Below, one piece after another: positions 46,959 to 57,227 of a stretch of 64,000 bases of DNA; within the stretch, counting starts at the first letter, position 1, and each line of letters begins with the position of its first letter. Under the pieces are notes generated by a model. That model saw nothing but the letters and a program-made list of their open reading frames with translations. It did no database searches and had not been told where the DNA came from. Source of the DNA: Odontocerum albicorne (Eukaryota; Arthropoda; Insecta; Trichoptera; Odontoceridae); NCBI GenBank assembly GCA_949825065.1, contig OX463849.1:44551307-44615306 (forward strand), written 5' to 3'. Position numbers and translations under genes: made by a program.

Positions 46959-48758
46959 GTGAGTTTCCATTTGAGTCCTTCGTTGTATTCGAGGGACTCG
47001 CCCCCCCGCCTCAGCTCTCTCCAAGGGCCAAACGGCACCGTCTTCTCTGCTCGCGACCGCGCAGAGACCTTCGCCGACTCTCTAGCGAATATCTTCTCGC
47101 CAAATACAGATCTCTCAGACCCCACTCACACAACAATGGTCGACAATGCAGTTGTCAACATACTCAACGAACAAACCCCCCCCACCTCAGACTTCTTCTC
47201 ACCACGAGAAATTCAAACAATCATAAAAAATCTAATCAATAAAAAAGCCCCCGGCCCCGATAAAATCAACAATTTCACTCTCAAAAAACTCCCTAAAAAA
47301 GCCATCTGCACCATTACAGCCATCTTCAACGCCTGCCTTCGACACAAATTCTTCCCGACCCCGTTCAAAAACGCCGATGTCATTATGTTCCCCAAACCGG
47401 GCAAAAGCCACGCCATCCCCGAAAATCACAGACCGATCAGTCTGCTCTCCACCCTAGGTAAAGTGCTCGAAAGATTAATCCTCGACCGTCTCTCGACTGA
47501 AATATACGCGCGCAACGTCATTCCAGAATCGCAACACGGATTTATGCCGATGCACTCGACCAACCATCAACTTCTTCGCGTTGTAGAGCAAATTATCAAA
47601 TCCTTCAGAGCCAAAGGGCTCACGACCCTCCTTTCGCTAGACGTGGCCAAAGCCTTCGACACCGTCTGGCACAACGGACTCGTATACAAGCTACACAAGA
47701 CGGGTATTCCACTTAGACTAGTGCAAATCATCGCCTCCTTTCTAGAAAATCGCTCCTTCTCCGTCAAAATAGACGGAATAAACTCCTCCCCGCGCCCCAT
47801 TCTGGCAGGTGTGCCCCAAGGTGCACTCCTGTCCCCCATCCTGTACAATATATATACGAGCGATATGCCCCAATTTTCTAACGCACACTGTATCACCGCG
47901 CAATACGCCGACGACACAGCATTCCTCTCATCATCCAAATACGAGTCCGACTCCCACAACCGACTGCAAGACTTCATTCCCATTCTGGAGCAATGGTGCA
48001 CAGAATGGAAGATCAAAATAAATCCCTCCAAAAGCACAGCAGTCCGCTTCTCACGCAAATACATCGAACCCGTCAAAACTCTAAAACTCTTCGGCCAGAG
48101 CGTCCCATGGACCGACCACGTGAAATACCTAGGCCTCACCTTAGACAGTAGACTCACGTGGCGCAAACACGCCCTCATTGTAAAAGCAAAAGCTCTCGGA
48201 ACTTTAAAATCATTATTCCCATTGGTCGGTAAATTCAGTAAATTAAGTCCGCGCACTAAACTCCATCTTTATAAAGCGATCATCAGACCGCAATTGACAT
48301 ACGCCCTTCCGGTATGGGGCTACGCGCCGGTAACCACGATAAATCACATTCAAATCGTTCAAAACAAAGCCCTCCGCATGATATTAAACGCGCCCTACAT
48401 AGTTCGTAACTCTAGACTCCACGCGGACACCGCACTCGAAACTATCCCCGATCACATGCGAGCTCTGGCCGAAAGGTTTTACAGTTCAATATCAAGACAT
48501 CCCAACCCCGTCATACAAAATCTCGGAAACTACAACGCGAACACCAACTACAAGCACCCACGTCCAAAATCTATTCTCCGCACCCGCCCACCCGCAAACG
48601 CCCCCCCAACTGCAAATGACCCCGTCACTCTGAATACCCCCCCGTCTTCTACACCATTTTCTACACCATTTTCTACACCTTTCTCTACACCATTTTCTAC
48701 ACCTATTTATACACCGACACCGACTCCTCAAGCGGCAGACGACAGCCTCCCACCATAG
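46959..48758 (+). CDS. Non-LTR retrotransposon reverse transcriptase (Jockey-like)
   Basis: Intact 599-codon ORF. The RT copies element RNA into DNA at a nicked target. Visible motifs: KAPGPDKI (about residues 96-103), HRPISLLSTLGKVLERLI (157-174), SLDVAKAFDTVWH (226-238, catalytic D228), GVPQGALLSP (284-293), QYADDTAFL (315-323, catalytic D318-D319), KYLGLTLDSRLTW, and the QNKALRMILNAPY thumb end. A Pro/Ser/Thr-rich tail follows, with STPF repeats made by a 15-bp minisatellite. The endonuclease half is absent, and the first roughly 14 codons come from the antisense strand of the host LINE copy, so the Met at 46959 is not native. RT alone without endonuclease is unlikely to be autonomous. Clade called from motif style. 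Confidence 0.9.
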   Translation: MSFHLSPSLYSRDSPPRLSSLQGPNGTVFSARDRAETFADSLANIFSPNTDLSDPTHTTMVDNAVVNILNEQTPPTSDFFSPREIQTIIKNLINKKAPGPDKINNFTLKKLPKKAICTITAIFNACLRHKFFPTPFKNADVIMFPKPGKSHAIPENHRPISLLSTLGKVLERLILDRLSTEIYARNVIPESQHGFMPMHSTNHQLLRVVEQIIKSFRAKGLTTLLSLDVAKAFDTVWHNGLVYKLHKTGIPLRLVQIIASFLENRSFSVKIDGINSSPRPILAGVPQGALLSPILYNIYTSDMPQFSNAHCITAQYADDTAFLSSSKYESDSHNRLQDFIPILEQWCTEWKIKINPSKSTAVRFSRKYIEPVKTLKLFGQSVPWTDHVKYLGLTLDSRLTWRKHALIVKAKALGTLKSLFPLVGKFSKLSPRTKLHLYKAIIRPQLTYALPVWGYAPVTTINHIQIVQNKALRMILNAPYIVRNSRLHADTALETIPDHMRALAERFYSSISRHPNPVIQNLGNYNANTNYKHPRPKSILRTRPPANAPPTANDPVTLNTPPSSTPFSTPFSTPFSTPFSTPIYTPTPTPQAADDSLPP

Positions 48759-49175
48759 TCAATCGCGTATTTCCCATATTTATGTATTAATATATTTTTA
48801 AAAGTCACACACGTCTCCCCAAATACCCATATTTATATACAACATCCTATGATTTACTCACCATCATCTCACCTCCATTTCTTTCTCACCACCCATCTAA
48901 TATATATAAGCGTGTGTGACATCGCACATCCACAAATATATGTATATTCGTATGTAATATCATTTATATAACATCACATGTATACAAGTATTTAACGTCT
49001 TATTATTTCTCATAATCATTCATCAAACAAATTACATAAAACTATCCCTCCCCGTCTCCTAAAACAGGAACCAAAATATCCAATTAAATATCATATCAGT
49101 CAGAAATTATCCGATGAAGGAGTAAGGCGTCCTACCATTGGACCGAGACTCCGAACGAGATATTCATCACTTGGA
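47001..49175 (+). mobile_element. Plus-strand LINE copy, 5' truncated, young
   Basis: 2175 bp flanked by TCGAGGGACTCG (46989-47000 and 49176-49187), a perfect 12-bp target duplication in the minus-strand copy. It starts in the linker (cccccccgcctcagctctct) and runs through the RT ORF and a UTR of about 415 bp to attcatcacttgga. GC content is well above the surroundings. Its 3' part (48479-49173) and the outer copy (46259-46936) form an inverted repeat of about 690 bp, near identical except for one extra 15-bp ttctacaccattttc unit. Confidence 0.85.
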
Positions 49176-49387
49176 TCGAGGGACTCGACGAAGTCAGACC
49201 ATTTATCATTTCGGATCTGTTGTAAGTGGAATTTTATTTTTTTTACTAATCTGTTATATTCTGCTTTATACGAGGGGACAGCTGTGCGTTGCCACAGCTT
49301 TCGGATTTTATTTTTCTCCACAATCAGCGTTTTGATGTGTGGAGGAAGGGGGAGTTCGGGTTTGTCGGCGGGTAGCTGAGATGCAAC

Positions 49388-50430
49388 ACACCTATTAAGA
49401 GTAAAATAGATGGTCCCCAGCCAGAAATATCAAGATTAAAACTAGTAATTTTTTCATGTTGGATGCAAGACAATACGAGTACTGCGAGTACTGACGATTC
49501 CTCAGGATAAAGTGCGTTATCTGATGTGACAAGAAAAATATGTGACGAATTGCAGAGTTTCCGAAAAATATAGTACAAAGAGACATAACATGCTGTGTTG
49601 GCCTTTTCGGAGAGCCATTAACGAACCCCGAGTAGGGGTGATCAAAATTAATTTGAAATTGCAGAGATGAATTCATTTGAACGAAAGCTGCATTAAATGT
49701 GATTGTAGAATTAAAAAGGACTCACAACATACTCGTATGCTTATTTGACTGAACATCGGGATTACACATTTGGGTACTTTGACCTTCTACTGGAAATAAG
49801 TGGCATAATTAATAAATAATTGATGGTCCGGACAAAGTAATCAATGTGATAAAAATAATGAATAAATTATATTTATTTATTGGATATAATATAATATATT
49901 TTTTATAATTTTTACGATCAAAAGATATTAAATATTATTTATTTATTAAGTATATTACGAAGGTTATGTTTTGTATTTAACTCATTATATTTAGAGATTA
50001 ACGCTCATTAGATTATTAAAGCCATCATATTTTTTAGATTATTCAAATATTTGTAAATTAGAAGAATTTATTCTACAAAATTTAGTTTTACTTCAATCCT
50101 AATATACTATGTTTTATAAAGATAAAATTCAACGAATCATATTTCTTTCCTTGAAAATTAAATAAGGTTACTTTATTTAACTAACCGTAAAATGCGGTTG
50201 TAGTATTTCCAAATTGAACAAGGAAACATTTTGACTCAAAGAGATACGAGTATGCAAAATACAAGAAGTAGAGGGCTTAAAGATAATTCTAAGCAACTCA
50301 AGCCAGAGGAGACATTTCAGAAAATACTCGTATTACTTCATTTATATTACATTTTCAAGATTTTTTGTTAAAAAAATATTAGAAATTGATTTTTTTCTTG
50401 TTTTTAAGCCTTTCACCCATCAAGACTGTT
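49388..50430. other. Weak LINE flank, otherwise no gene seen
   Basis: Part up to about 49650 may be the split older LINE (the reading AEMQHTY-E-NRW resembles the post-RT region). The rest is AT-rich and unassigned. Confidence 0.35.
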
Positions 50431-50434
50431 CTTC

Positions 50435-51255
50435 GGCTTTATACAGCCATACATCGAATGCCCATAACCCGTGTTCCATAAAGTAAAATAGGAGGCACAG
50501 TACAAAGTGGGTGATCAGGGTTCTTGACGTTAGTGCCACCTGATATGACTATGAAAGCAAATTTGTGACAGGCATATCCTGTTGCATAAAGGACAAGGAG
50601 CTTTAGTTCTTGCTCTTTTTCTGTGTCTTCTTTCACTATTGGGTCACTGATAACTAGCAACAGTTCCACGCCATTTGGCTCTATCCGCTGTTGTTTACTC
50701 CCAGTTGCGCTGAGCATTAATGCTTTTAAGCGTCTCATGCAGTACGTCCTTATATATCTTGAGCTGATCACCGTGCCTCCTTCTGTCCTTCGTCAGGTTC
50801 CCAAAAAGGATATTTCTTAGGAGTCTGCACTCAGACATAATATACGAGCCACGTATCCAAACAAACGCAGGGGTGCACGCGACACCAGAATCTCGATGCT
50901 ACAGCAGTTCTAAAACTTTATAATTTGATACTCTGTCATGTGATACCTTTGAGTCTTTATTATTTGCCTGAAGTGCTTCTGATGGTATTTTTCGAGTGCT
51001 CTAATATGTCTTCTGTTGGGAACCCATGATTCGCATCCATACATTAAAGATGGTATGATTACGGCTTTAAAGCCCAGAACGCTCGAGAAGCAACGCTCAG
51101 CTTATTCTGATTCTCACCATCATTGTTTGTTTTGTCCTTAACAATACTCTATCCAAGTAATTAAAATTCTGCACTGATTCTATGATCTGTCCATTTACAT
51201 TGACGTTTAGATGGAGGTTTTTGTTGGATAGAATCTTGGTCTTAGAAAAAAAATA
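50435..51255 (-). pseudogene. LINE polyprotein C-terminal region, frameshifted
   Basis: On the minus strand: TKILSNKNLHLNVNVNGQII, ESVQNFNYL (the post-RT NGQ-IE-V-FTYLG block), then a decayed middle with WIRGSYIMSECRLLRNILFG, KDRRRHGDQLKIYKD, and finally CPLCNRICLSQICFHSHIRW, a C-x2-C...H-x2-H type finger closing the polyprotein. Several frameshifts and stops. The order and spacing match the end of a CR1/RTE-like ORF2. It is longer than the other LINE relics, yet has no catalytic motif. Confidence 0.7.
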
Positions 51256-51259
51256 TTTG

Positions 51260-52858
51260 AGACCTACTGATAATTAAAGATAATCAAAAGAACATTTGAA
51301 ATTTTAACACATACAAATAATGATGTATTATTTTCCCATATTTCATGAATTATTTTCCCGTATTTATTTTTGAATTATTTTCCCGTATTTCATGAAACCG
51401 TGAAAATCAGAATGAAAAACTATGTATGTACAATTAAGCGATTAAATTAAAAGATAAGTAAAACTTAAATGAATGAAAAACGAATGCAATTGAAATATAG
51501 CACTCAAGTTTATTTTATCAGTAGAGTGTCAAACAGTTGAATATATTGTGGTTCACGTCGTCCTCCTATAGACCACTTATTTTCTGCATATTTATATTGC
51601 GTGACAGTTTATTTTCTTAAATATTATTATGTTATTGTTTGATGTACGATACAAATATTTTTTGTACTTTTTTGAATCCGATAAAATTATCTTTATTTCT
51701 CCTAACATATTTCTCCTAATATGTTGTAATCACTTGAAATGTTTCATTTAAGATGCGATAATTATTGCGTTATTTTGTTTATGTTAGCAGTGTATTAAAT
51801 AAAAGTAAAAGGTATTTGTTAGTTTTGAATCATCGATACTCGATATATAACATAAAGATTCCTAAGGAAGAAAACGAAATGTAAAAGACCTGACGTTCCA
51901 GAACAAAGGCAACATATAAAAAAGGAGGTGGAAAAACTACTTACGTGAACTAATATAACATTTGTTGGAGGTGATAGAAGATACAAAGTTATGGCGAAAG
52001 GGTAGATTGAGATAGAGTGTGAGCTGAAAGCCTTATAACGTTATTGAACGATATGCAAAAACATAATTCACAGTTTTTATAGGATAATAAATGCTACATT
52101 TTCGCGAACTTGGTAAAATTACGAGAACGGAGATTAATATACGGAGATAAATCACTTAATATACTATATCTATAGCACTATAGCAAAAACGCAATATCAT
52201 ATAAATATTAAAAGCTAAGTATATATAATATATCCAATATCACTTACAATAATCAATATTAAAAAAATCCGTATTTTCAACAAAATTAGTTCATCTTTAT
52301 TAATTTCATTATTGGTAATAACTCTTAGTTTTTAATTTAAAAGACGCTCATTAAATCATATAAATTAAAAAAAGGGATATTAAAAACAATGCTTGAAGAT
52401 TCGCAATTTAACCAAAATAAGGCTCGTATCAAGGAAATAGACTTTGAAATGGTAAAAGTTAAGACAATATTGATATATTCATGAACTCAATAGCTTTGAA
52501 ATCTTAAAAGGGGTTTCATGTTTGCACAGAACTTCGTTATTTTATTCATAAACTTGTTTTAATAATGAGTTTTTTTCATAGAGCATAACTTAATTCAATG
52601 TTTTTTGTTTGCCTTTTTATTGATATCGCTGGTAGTACGCAACACAAGTCTAAGATTCAGAGTATAGTACATCATAAATGATAACAATTTGATGTTTGTC
52701 ATATTACAGCGACACAAAAAAATATTTACATCCTACGAATATGTGAACTTTATTACCAGTAAATATTTAGCTCACATAGAAATAGAAAATGAGAAGTTGA
52801 TTTGCAGGCTATCCTCTTTGTCTAGGAAGGATTCATTTGCATATTATTTCCGTTTCTT
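51260..52858. other. No gene seen
   Basis: AT-rich. A short repeated ttattttcccgtatttcatg block lies at 51330-51395. Confidence 0.5.
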
Positions 52859-52862
52859 TTAA

Positions 52863-53130
52863 CACATTCACTGCGTCGAACACGGCTCCCGTGTCCATAC
52901 AAATATTTTGTATGGACACGGGAATCCTTGAATGTTTAGTGCACTCATAAACGTCTCCCGATAAGGATTCGTCGCCGGTTGCATGTGTTTTGAAGACACA
53001 AAGGAATACACTTGTATTTGATGTTTCAATAGAAAGTAGAATTTGATTTTTTTAAAAGTTATGGGTTTTCAAAAATTCGCGAATTTTCAGCATCTCTATG
53101 ACATTAAATATTTTATACGCAGTGAACGTG
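52863..53130. mobile_element. piggyBac-like MITE, 268 bp
   Basis: TTAA on both sides (52859-52862, 53131-53134). Inverted ends CACATTCACTGCGT and CACGTTCACTGCGT. A perfect palindrome with 16-bp arms (cccgtgtccatacaaa) and a 3-bp loop lies at 52888-52922. No coding capacity. Confidence 0.8.
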
Positions 53131-53190
53131 TTAAGATACCTGTGTTGTTCAATGTAACATAAAAAAAAAAACATAGTAGTTATTATTTAA

Positions 53191-54120
53191 CACGTTCACT
53201 GCCAACAAGTTTTTCATAAAATATAAAAAAAAATTCTTTGTTTTTAAGTTATATTTAATAAATTATGTAGAGATATGATTATTTTATTTACTTTGATGCA
53301 TTTTTGTGGGTAATTATGAGGATTTTTATGTGTCAGTCACATGTGACTGACAAAGCGCCAACGGAAAAAAATTACGCGTCGCGCGCCGTGTCAGTCATTC
53401 TGTCAGTCACGTGTCTCTCTCTCTATCTCTGCCAGAAAACCAATCAAGAAGAAACTGATGTAACTTCGAGACAGAGACGGCAGAAACATGAAATAAGGTG
53501 CAAAGAAGGTCCAGTAAAATCAACAAGAAAATATTGCAAAGAATGTTATAGTGAGAATTCAAAGAAACACGGGAGAAAATATACCAGAAGTAAAACCATT
53601 CAAGTAAATACTTATTGTCCTCTATGCCCAAATCAGCCGCATTATTGTTTGAAATGTTTCAATAAAATACATCCCTAATATTTTTTTTACAGAAATATTT
53701 TTATGATTCTTACGTAAAATTTTGATGTCTTACATATTAAAATAACACAAATTTCAATATTTTTATAATAATTATTCATATGTAGAAATTGTTGCCTTGT
53801 ACATTTTTAAATATTTTGATTTCCGTTTTGATAAATTAATAAAAACTTAATATTTGTGATTTTTATTTTATTTCAATATTTTACTTCACTTTATGAGCTT
53901 GTTCCCACAATCATTTTAATGAGAATTCTGAGGCCAAGTTGCGGTAACATGCGTAAGGGCCGCGTCAAGCAATCCCAGTAACGTTTAACACAGAACTCGT
54001 GACTGACAGCACTGAATGGCAAGTTAAAGTAGGTACTCAGTGTCAGTCACTGGTGACTGACATACCCCCATTGGAGTATTCCAGTGTCAGTCACCCGTGA
54101 CTGACAAGGCGGTCAATGTG
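53191..54120 (+). mobile_element. piggyBac-like deletion derivative, 930 bp
   Basis: TTAA on both sides (53187-53190, 54121-54124). Inverted ends CACGTTCACTGCC and CACATTGACCGCC. Three subterminal palindromes TGTCAGTCAC-nn-GTGACTGACA occur at about 53332, 54040 and 54083, with a half-site series near 53390. They may be transposase-binding sites. Only the C-terminal domain is encoded. Confidence 0.85.
53430..53678 (+). pseudogene. piggyBac transposase C-terminal cysteine-rich domain
   Basis: End of an ORF that opens at 53304. The meaningful part reads IRCKEGPVKSTRKYCKECYS...NTYCPLCPNQPHYCLKCFNKIHP-stop. C-x2-C pairs (YCKECY, YCPLC, YCLKC) form the RING-like zinc domain that ends piggyBac transposases and binds the terminal repeats. 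The DDD catalytic core is absent, so this is a deletion derivative. The intact domain could bind element ends if expressed. The upstream 40 codons run through subterminal repeats and are probably not protein-coding. Confidence 0.75.
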
Positions 54121-54124
54121 TTAA

Positions 54125-55478
54125 TGCAATCACAACAATGTGTCGAGAGCACGATGCAATAACCAACTTGAAGCTAGATATATACTCGTATTTGGTAGAC
54201 CGTCGCTATTTTTGAAGTTGTCGTGTATAAGAGTCGATGTAACTAACATATGAGATTTAAATGGCATATTTTGATCATTATACTAGTATGATGTATACTC
54301 GTATGTCTTTTTAACTGTTCTAATTGTATGATATGTTTATACGACGTCTGAGATGAACACTTGTTATTGGGACATTTATTGTTTGCGTACTTAGCGCATT
54401 GGAACGGATCTACAACTATTACCAATGAAAGATTTACTGTACGAGTATGTTACAATTTGATCATTTCTTCTCCCTATATGATATTCCTTTTTATTCTTCT
54501 CAAGTTGGACACTTACAATACGCGTATTTTTTTAATATCACTGCTAGTTTTTTAAAGATACTTTTTTTAACTATTGATTATAATAAAAATATTTCATTGC
54601 AAATTACTTATAACAAACAAGTCCTAAATTTAAAAAGAAAAATGACATAATATCGTTCTTCAATATCTAAAAATAATTGCGTTCTCCCATATAATCCCCT
54701 TTACTTTTATAATGATAGACATTTGAAATACACGTATTTTCTTTATTGTATCAGTTTTTTTAAAACTACATTTTTTTACTACTGACGTATTAAAATATCT
54801 TCAATTTAGAAATAACTTAATAACAAACACGCCCTAAAGATTAAAAAAACGATACTTAAAGCTATGCCATATCTGTTTTACTCTCTTCATAAAACAAATC
54901 TAGATTCCAGTCAAGTAAATGTATTTTTTTGTGATGAATAATATTTTGAAAACCTCAACAATATTAAAATCTAAAAATAAACGTTAGGGTATGGTAGAAA
55001 TGGAATTACATTTAAAGATAATCGACCTATTCCCTTGTATTTCGCAAAGTTTTGCAGAAGATATGCTGAATATTTTATATTTAATAATCTGTTTTTCGCT
55101 TAAAATATGACATTCTTTAATTCTTATTCTGATGTCTAGAAATGGAAATATACGGTCTCAACATTAACATATATTTAACTATTACACGTTTATTTTTATC
55201 GTTTTGTGATGTGTATTTTAATTTAGTATGAAATTCTTGTTTTTTTATTATACTTGGTGACTGGCGTTAATGGCATCATCTTAATTTGATATGTCTCTAA
55301 TTTTAAAAATAGTAAAATAACGAATTTATTTTCAATGTACGAGTATTATTTGACTTGTTATATTCTTTTATTGTGGATTAAACCAATATATTTTATTGGA
55401 CACTCGGGTGCTTCTGACTTATGTGCAAAGTTGGACCCTTGTGATATCATTATCAATATGTCGAAGCAAAAGCAAAAT
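54125..55478. other. No gene seen
   Basis: AT-rich. TACTCGTA/TACGAGTA near 54183, 54295, 54440 and 55335. Confidence 0.5.
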
Positions 55479-55479
55479 T

Positions 55480-55783
55480 GCACCAAATGCTAGTAGAAGA
55501 AGTTTTTCTATATTTTCAGTACCTTAGCAATTTCTCGTGTCGTACAACGCTGATTATTCTCTATATGATATAATATATCGTGGTTTGGTATCGGCCTTCT
55601 AGGGCGAATACCATTTTCGAGTGTCGTATCACCATTACGGAATTTTTAAGCCACATGCGAAACACATAATAGCTTACTGCATCATCGCTATACCATTGAA
55701 AACATAGTTTTTTAGTTTATGTCGCATTTCTCCCGTTGCAGTAAAAATGCACCATCCCCAAAATCGAACTTATATTGTTCCAT
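55480..55783 (-). pseudogene. Mariner-like transposase N-terminus, decayed
   Basis: The minus strand starts MEQYKFDFGDGAFL, has stops and a frameshift, then FRNGDTTLENGIRPRRPIPN, HDILYHIENNQRCTTREIAK, the GRP-like linker and second helix-turn-helix of a mariner of another subfamily. The catalytic half is absent. Confidence 0.6.
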
Positions 55784-55861
55784 CTTTAAAATGACACAAA
55801 AAAACAACTCACGCAATTTGGGTAAACAGTGGCCGAAAAATTAGATAAACTATTAGCTTTC

Positions 55862-55960
55862 ATAATAATATACATTCAGCACGATTGGAACGAAGTTTGC
55901 AACGAAAATTTTGTCCTTGCGTCATCTATCCGAGAAATACGAAACTACTTTTCTGACAAA
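55862..55960 (+). pseudogene. WNEV-family conserved peptide segment, copy A
   Basis: Reads IIIYIQHDWNEVCNENFVLA and SSIREIRNYFSDK inside an open 75-codon frame (55829-56056) that ends just inside a duplicated block. The best open of four copies. Not recognised. Confidence 0.5.
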
Positions 55961-56000
55961 CCAGTACTGTATGATTTGGATAAAAATCTGTGGTTATTTA

Positions 56001-56166
56001 ATAACTCGACAGAAAGAAATCAGTCTGTTGAACCAATAGATCTTGTTAGCAAGTGATTTATTATATTGACACCTTAACGTGAAATAACTCGACAGAAAGA
56101 AATCAGTCTGTTGAACCAATAGATCTTGTTAGCAAGTGATTTATTATATTGACACCTTAACGTGAA
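56001..56166. repeat. 83-bp perfect tandem duplication
   Basis: ataactcgacagaaagaaat through caccttaacgtgaa, at 56001 and 56084, with no visible difference. A very recent duplication that includes the end of copy A's frame. Confidence 0.95.
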
Positions 56167-56464
56167 ATTAAACTATTTGGATATAATATAGTCATAATGT
56201 TCACGTATTGTTGTTTATAACACATATTTTTTTATTAATTCAATTATTCCATGGTTAATGACGCAACAGTACGAATTTTCTATTTTCTCAAATTTAAATT
56301 AGAAATATGTTCTTGATTAAATCAGAAGCATGTACAAATAACTTTTTTGAATTATCTTAATAGACTGTCGACAGTTTCTATAAAGTTCAATAATACAGTT
56401 GTAGCATTGTAAGCAATAGAAAAACATAAAGTCAGATGTGAAACGGTCTAAGAGTAAAACCAGT

Positions 56465-56550
56465 CCGGAAGTGATCCGCCAGAAATCGAACCTGGAGAGC
56501 CCGTTTGCTAAGCTGGCACGGTGAACGTTAGACCACGACCGTCGACTATC
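56465..56550 (-). mobile_element. tRNA-like SINE head, second type
   Basis: The minus strand has ggtcgtggtctaacgttcac and a good B box caggttcgatttctgg about 40 bp later. Sequence and spacing differ from the common family, so it is probably another SINE family. Mismatched stems argue against a tRNA gene. Confidence 0.5.
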
Positions 56551-56804
56551 TATACCAACATCACCGAGACCTACCATCATATCTTCTAATTTGAGAAAAA
56601 AAGAATAGAAATTTCAGAATAAATTCTTAGTTTTAATTGTCTGGTAGACTATGAACATTAAGCCTGTTATCGATGGTTCAAATTAGTATCACTGTCAAAC
56701 TTTATTTTCGATGTATTTATCACATATTGAGAAACGACATTCTTCAATATTTAGATACAGCTTTAAGCTGCCATTTATAAATTCAAACATAAATCGCTTT
56801 GTTT

Positions 56805-57227
56805 GTAATATTACCGGTGCAACTGACTTCGCGTGCCCTGTGCAAAGATTTATTTTTGGGCCCCTTAAGTTTGGGCCCCTTAAGGTAATAAAACATGAAA
56901 GATTATCATTCTTATTTAATAGATGATCTTATTTTTTTGATTAACTTCCTAAAACTCCTAGCAGGCATTAGAAACGAAAAGAATGAAAATGATTTGGAGG
57001 GCAACATAAATAATCGGATATGACTCAATCTTAACTCATGAAAATCCAGTAGTCTATCAAGCGGAGTACCAGCTTTAATGTTTTATATTTAGTGCAAGGC
57101 TTCTTACTTAAAGTATTGAAAATACTATTATTATATATGACTTTTTTTGTCAATGTCATTTCAGGGCTCCCTTCGCCCTGGCCCCTGTGCCTATGAACCT
57201 GTTGCACCTGCCTAGTTACGGCACTGA
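56805..57227. mobile_element. Possible hAT-like DNA transposon remnant
   Basis: The right end read inverted is cagtgccgtaactaggcagg, tgcaacagg...cacaggggccagggcg; the left end has ggtgcaactg...gggccccttaag twice. CAGTG-CGTA-CTAGG ends with GGGGCC-rich flanks are typical of nonautonomous hAT-type elements. Termini are not exact. Confidence 0.35.

Larger units (their letters stand above)
46259..49371 (-). mobile_element. Minus-strand LINE copy, internally deleted and split
   Basis: Jockey-like copy reading leftward. 49371-49188 encodes the endonuclease-RT linker (PPHIKTLIVEKNKIRKLWQ, KWSDFVESL). After removal of the inner insertion, the frame continues at 46988-46937 as EYNEGLKWKLTRCLRNTHY and jumps straight to SSISRHPNPVIQNLG, the polyprotein tail, so the RT domain is deleted. 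Its 3' UTR runs to 46259, with a short tttgttttt tail. Both flanks carry GTAGCTGAG, a 9-bp target duplication. The RT deletion was probably present before or during insertion. Confidence 0.75.

Noticed and set aside
46626..47125. Minus ORFs of 132 and 109 codons
   Set aside because: They are fragments of the inverted LINE copy's tail and linker, not separate genes.
47567..48256. 229-codon minus ORF
   Set aside because: Antisense shadow of the reverse transcriptase, where GC-richer codons leave the reverse frame open.
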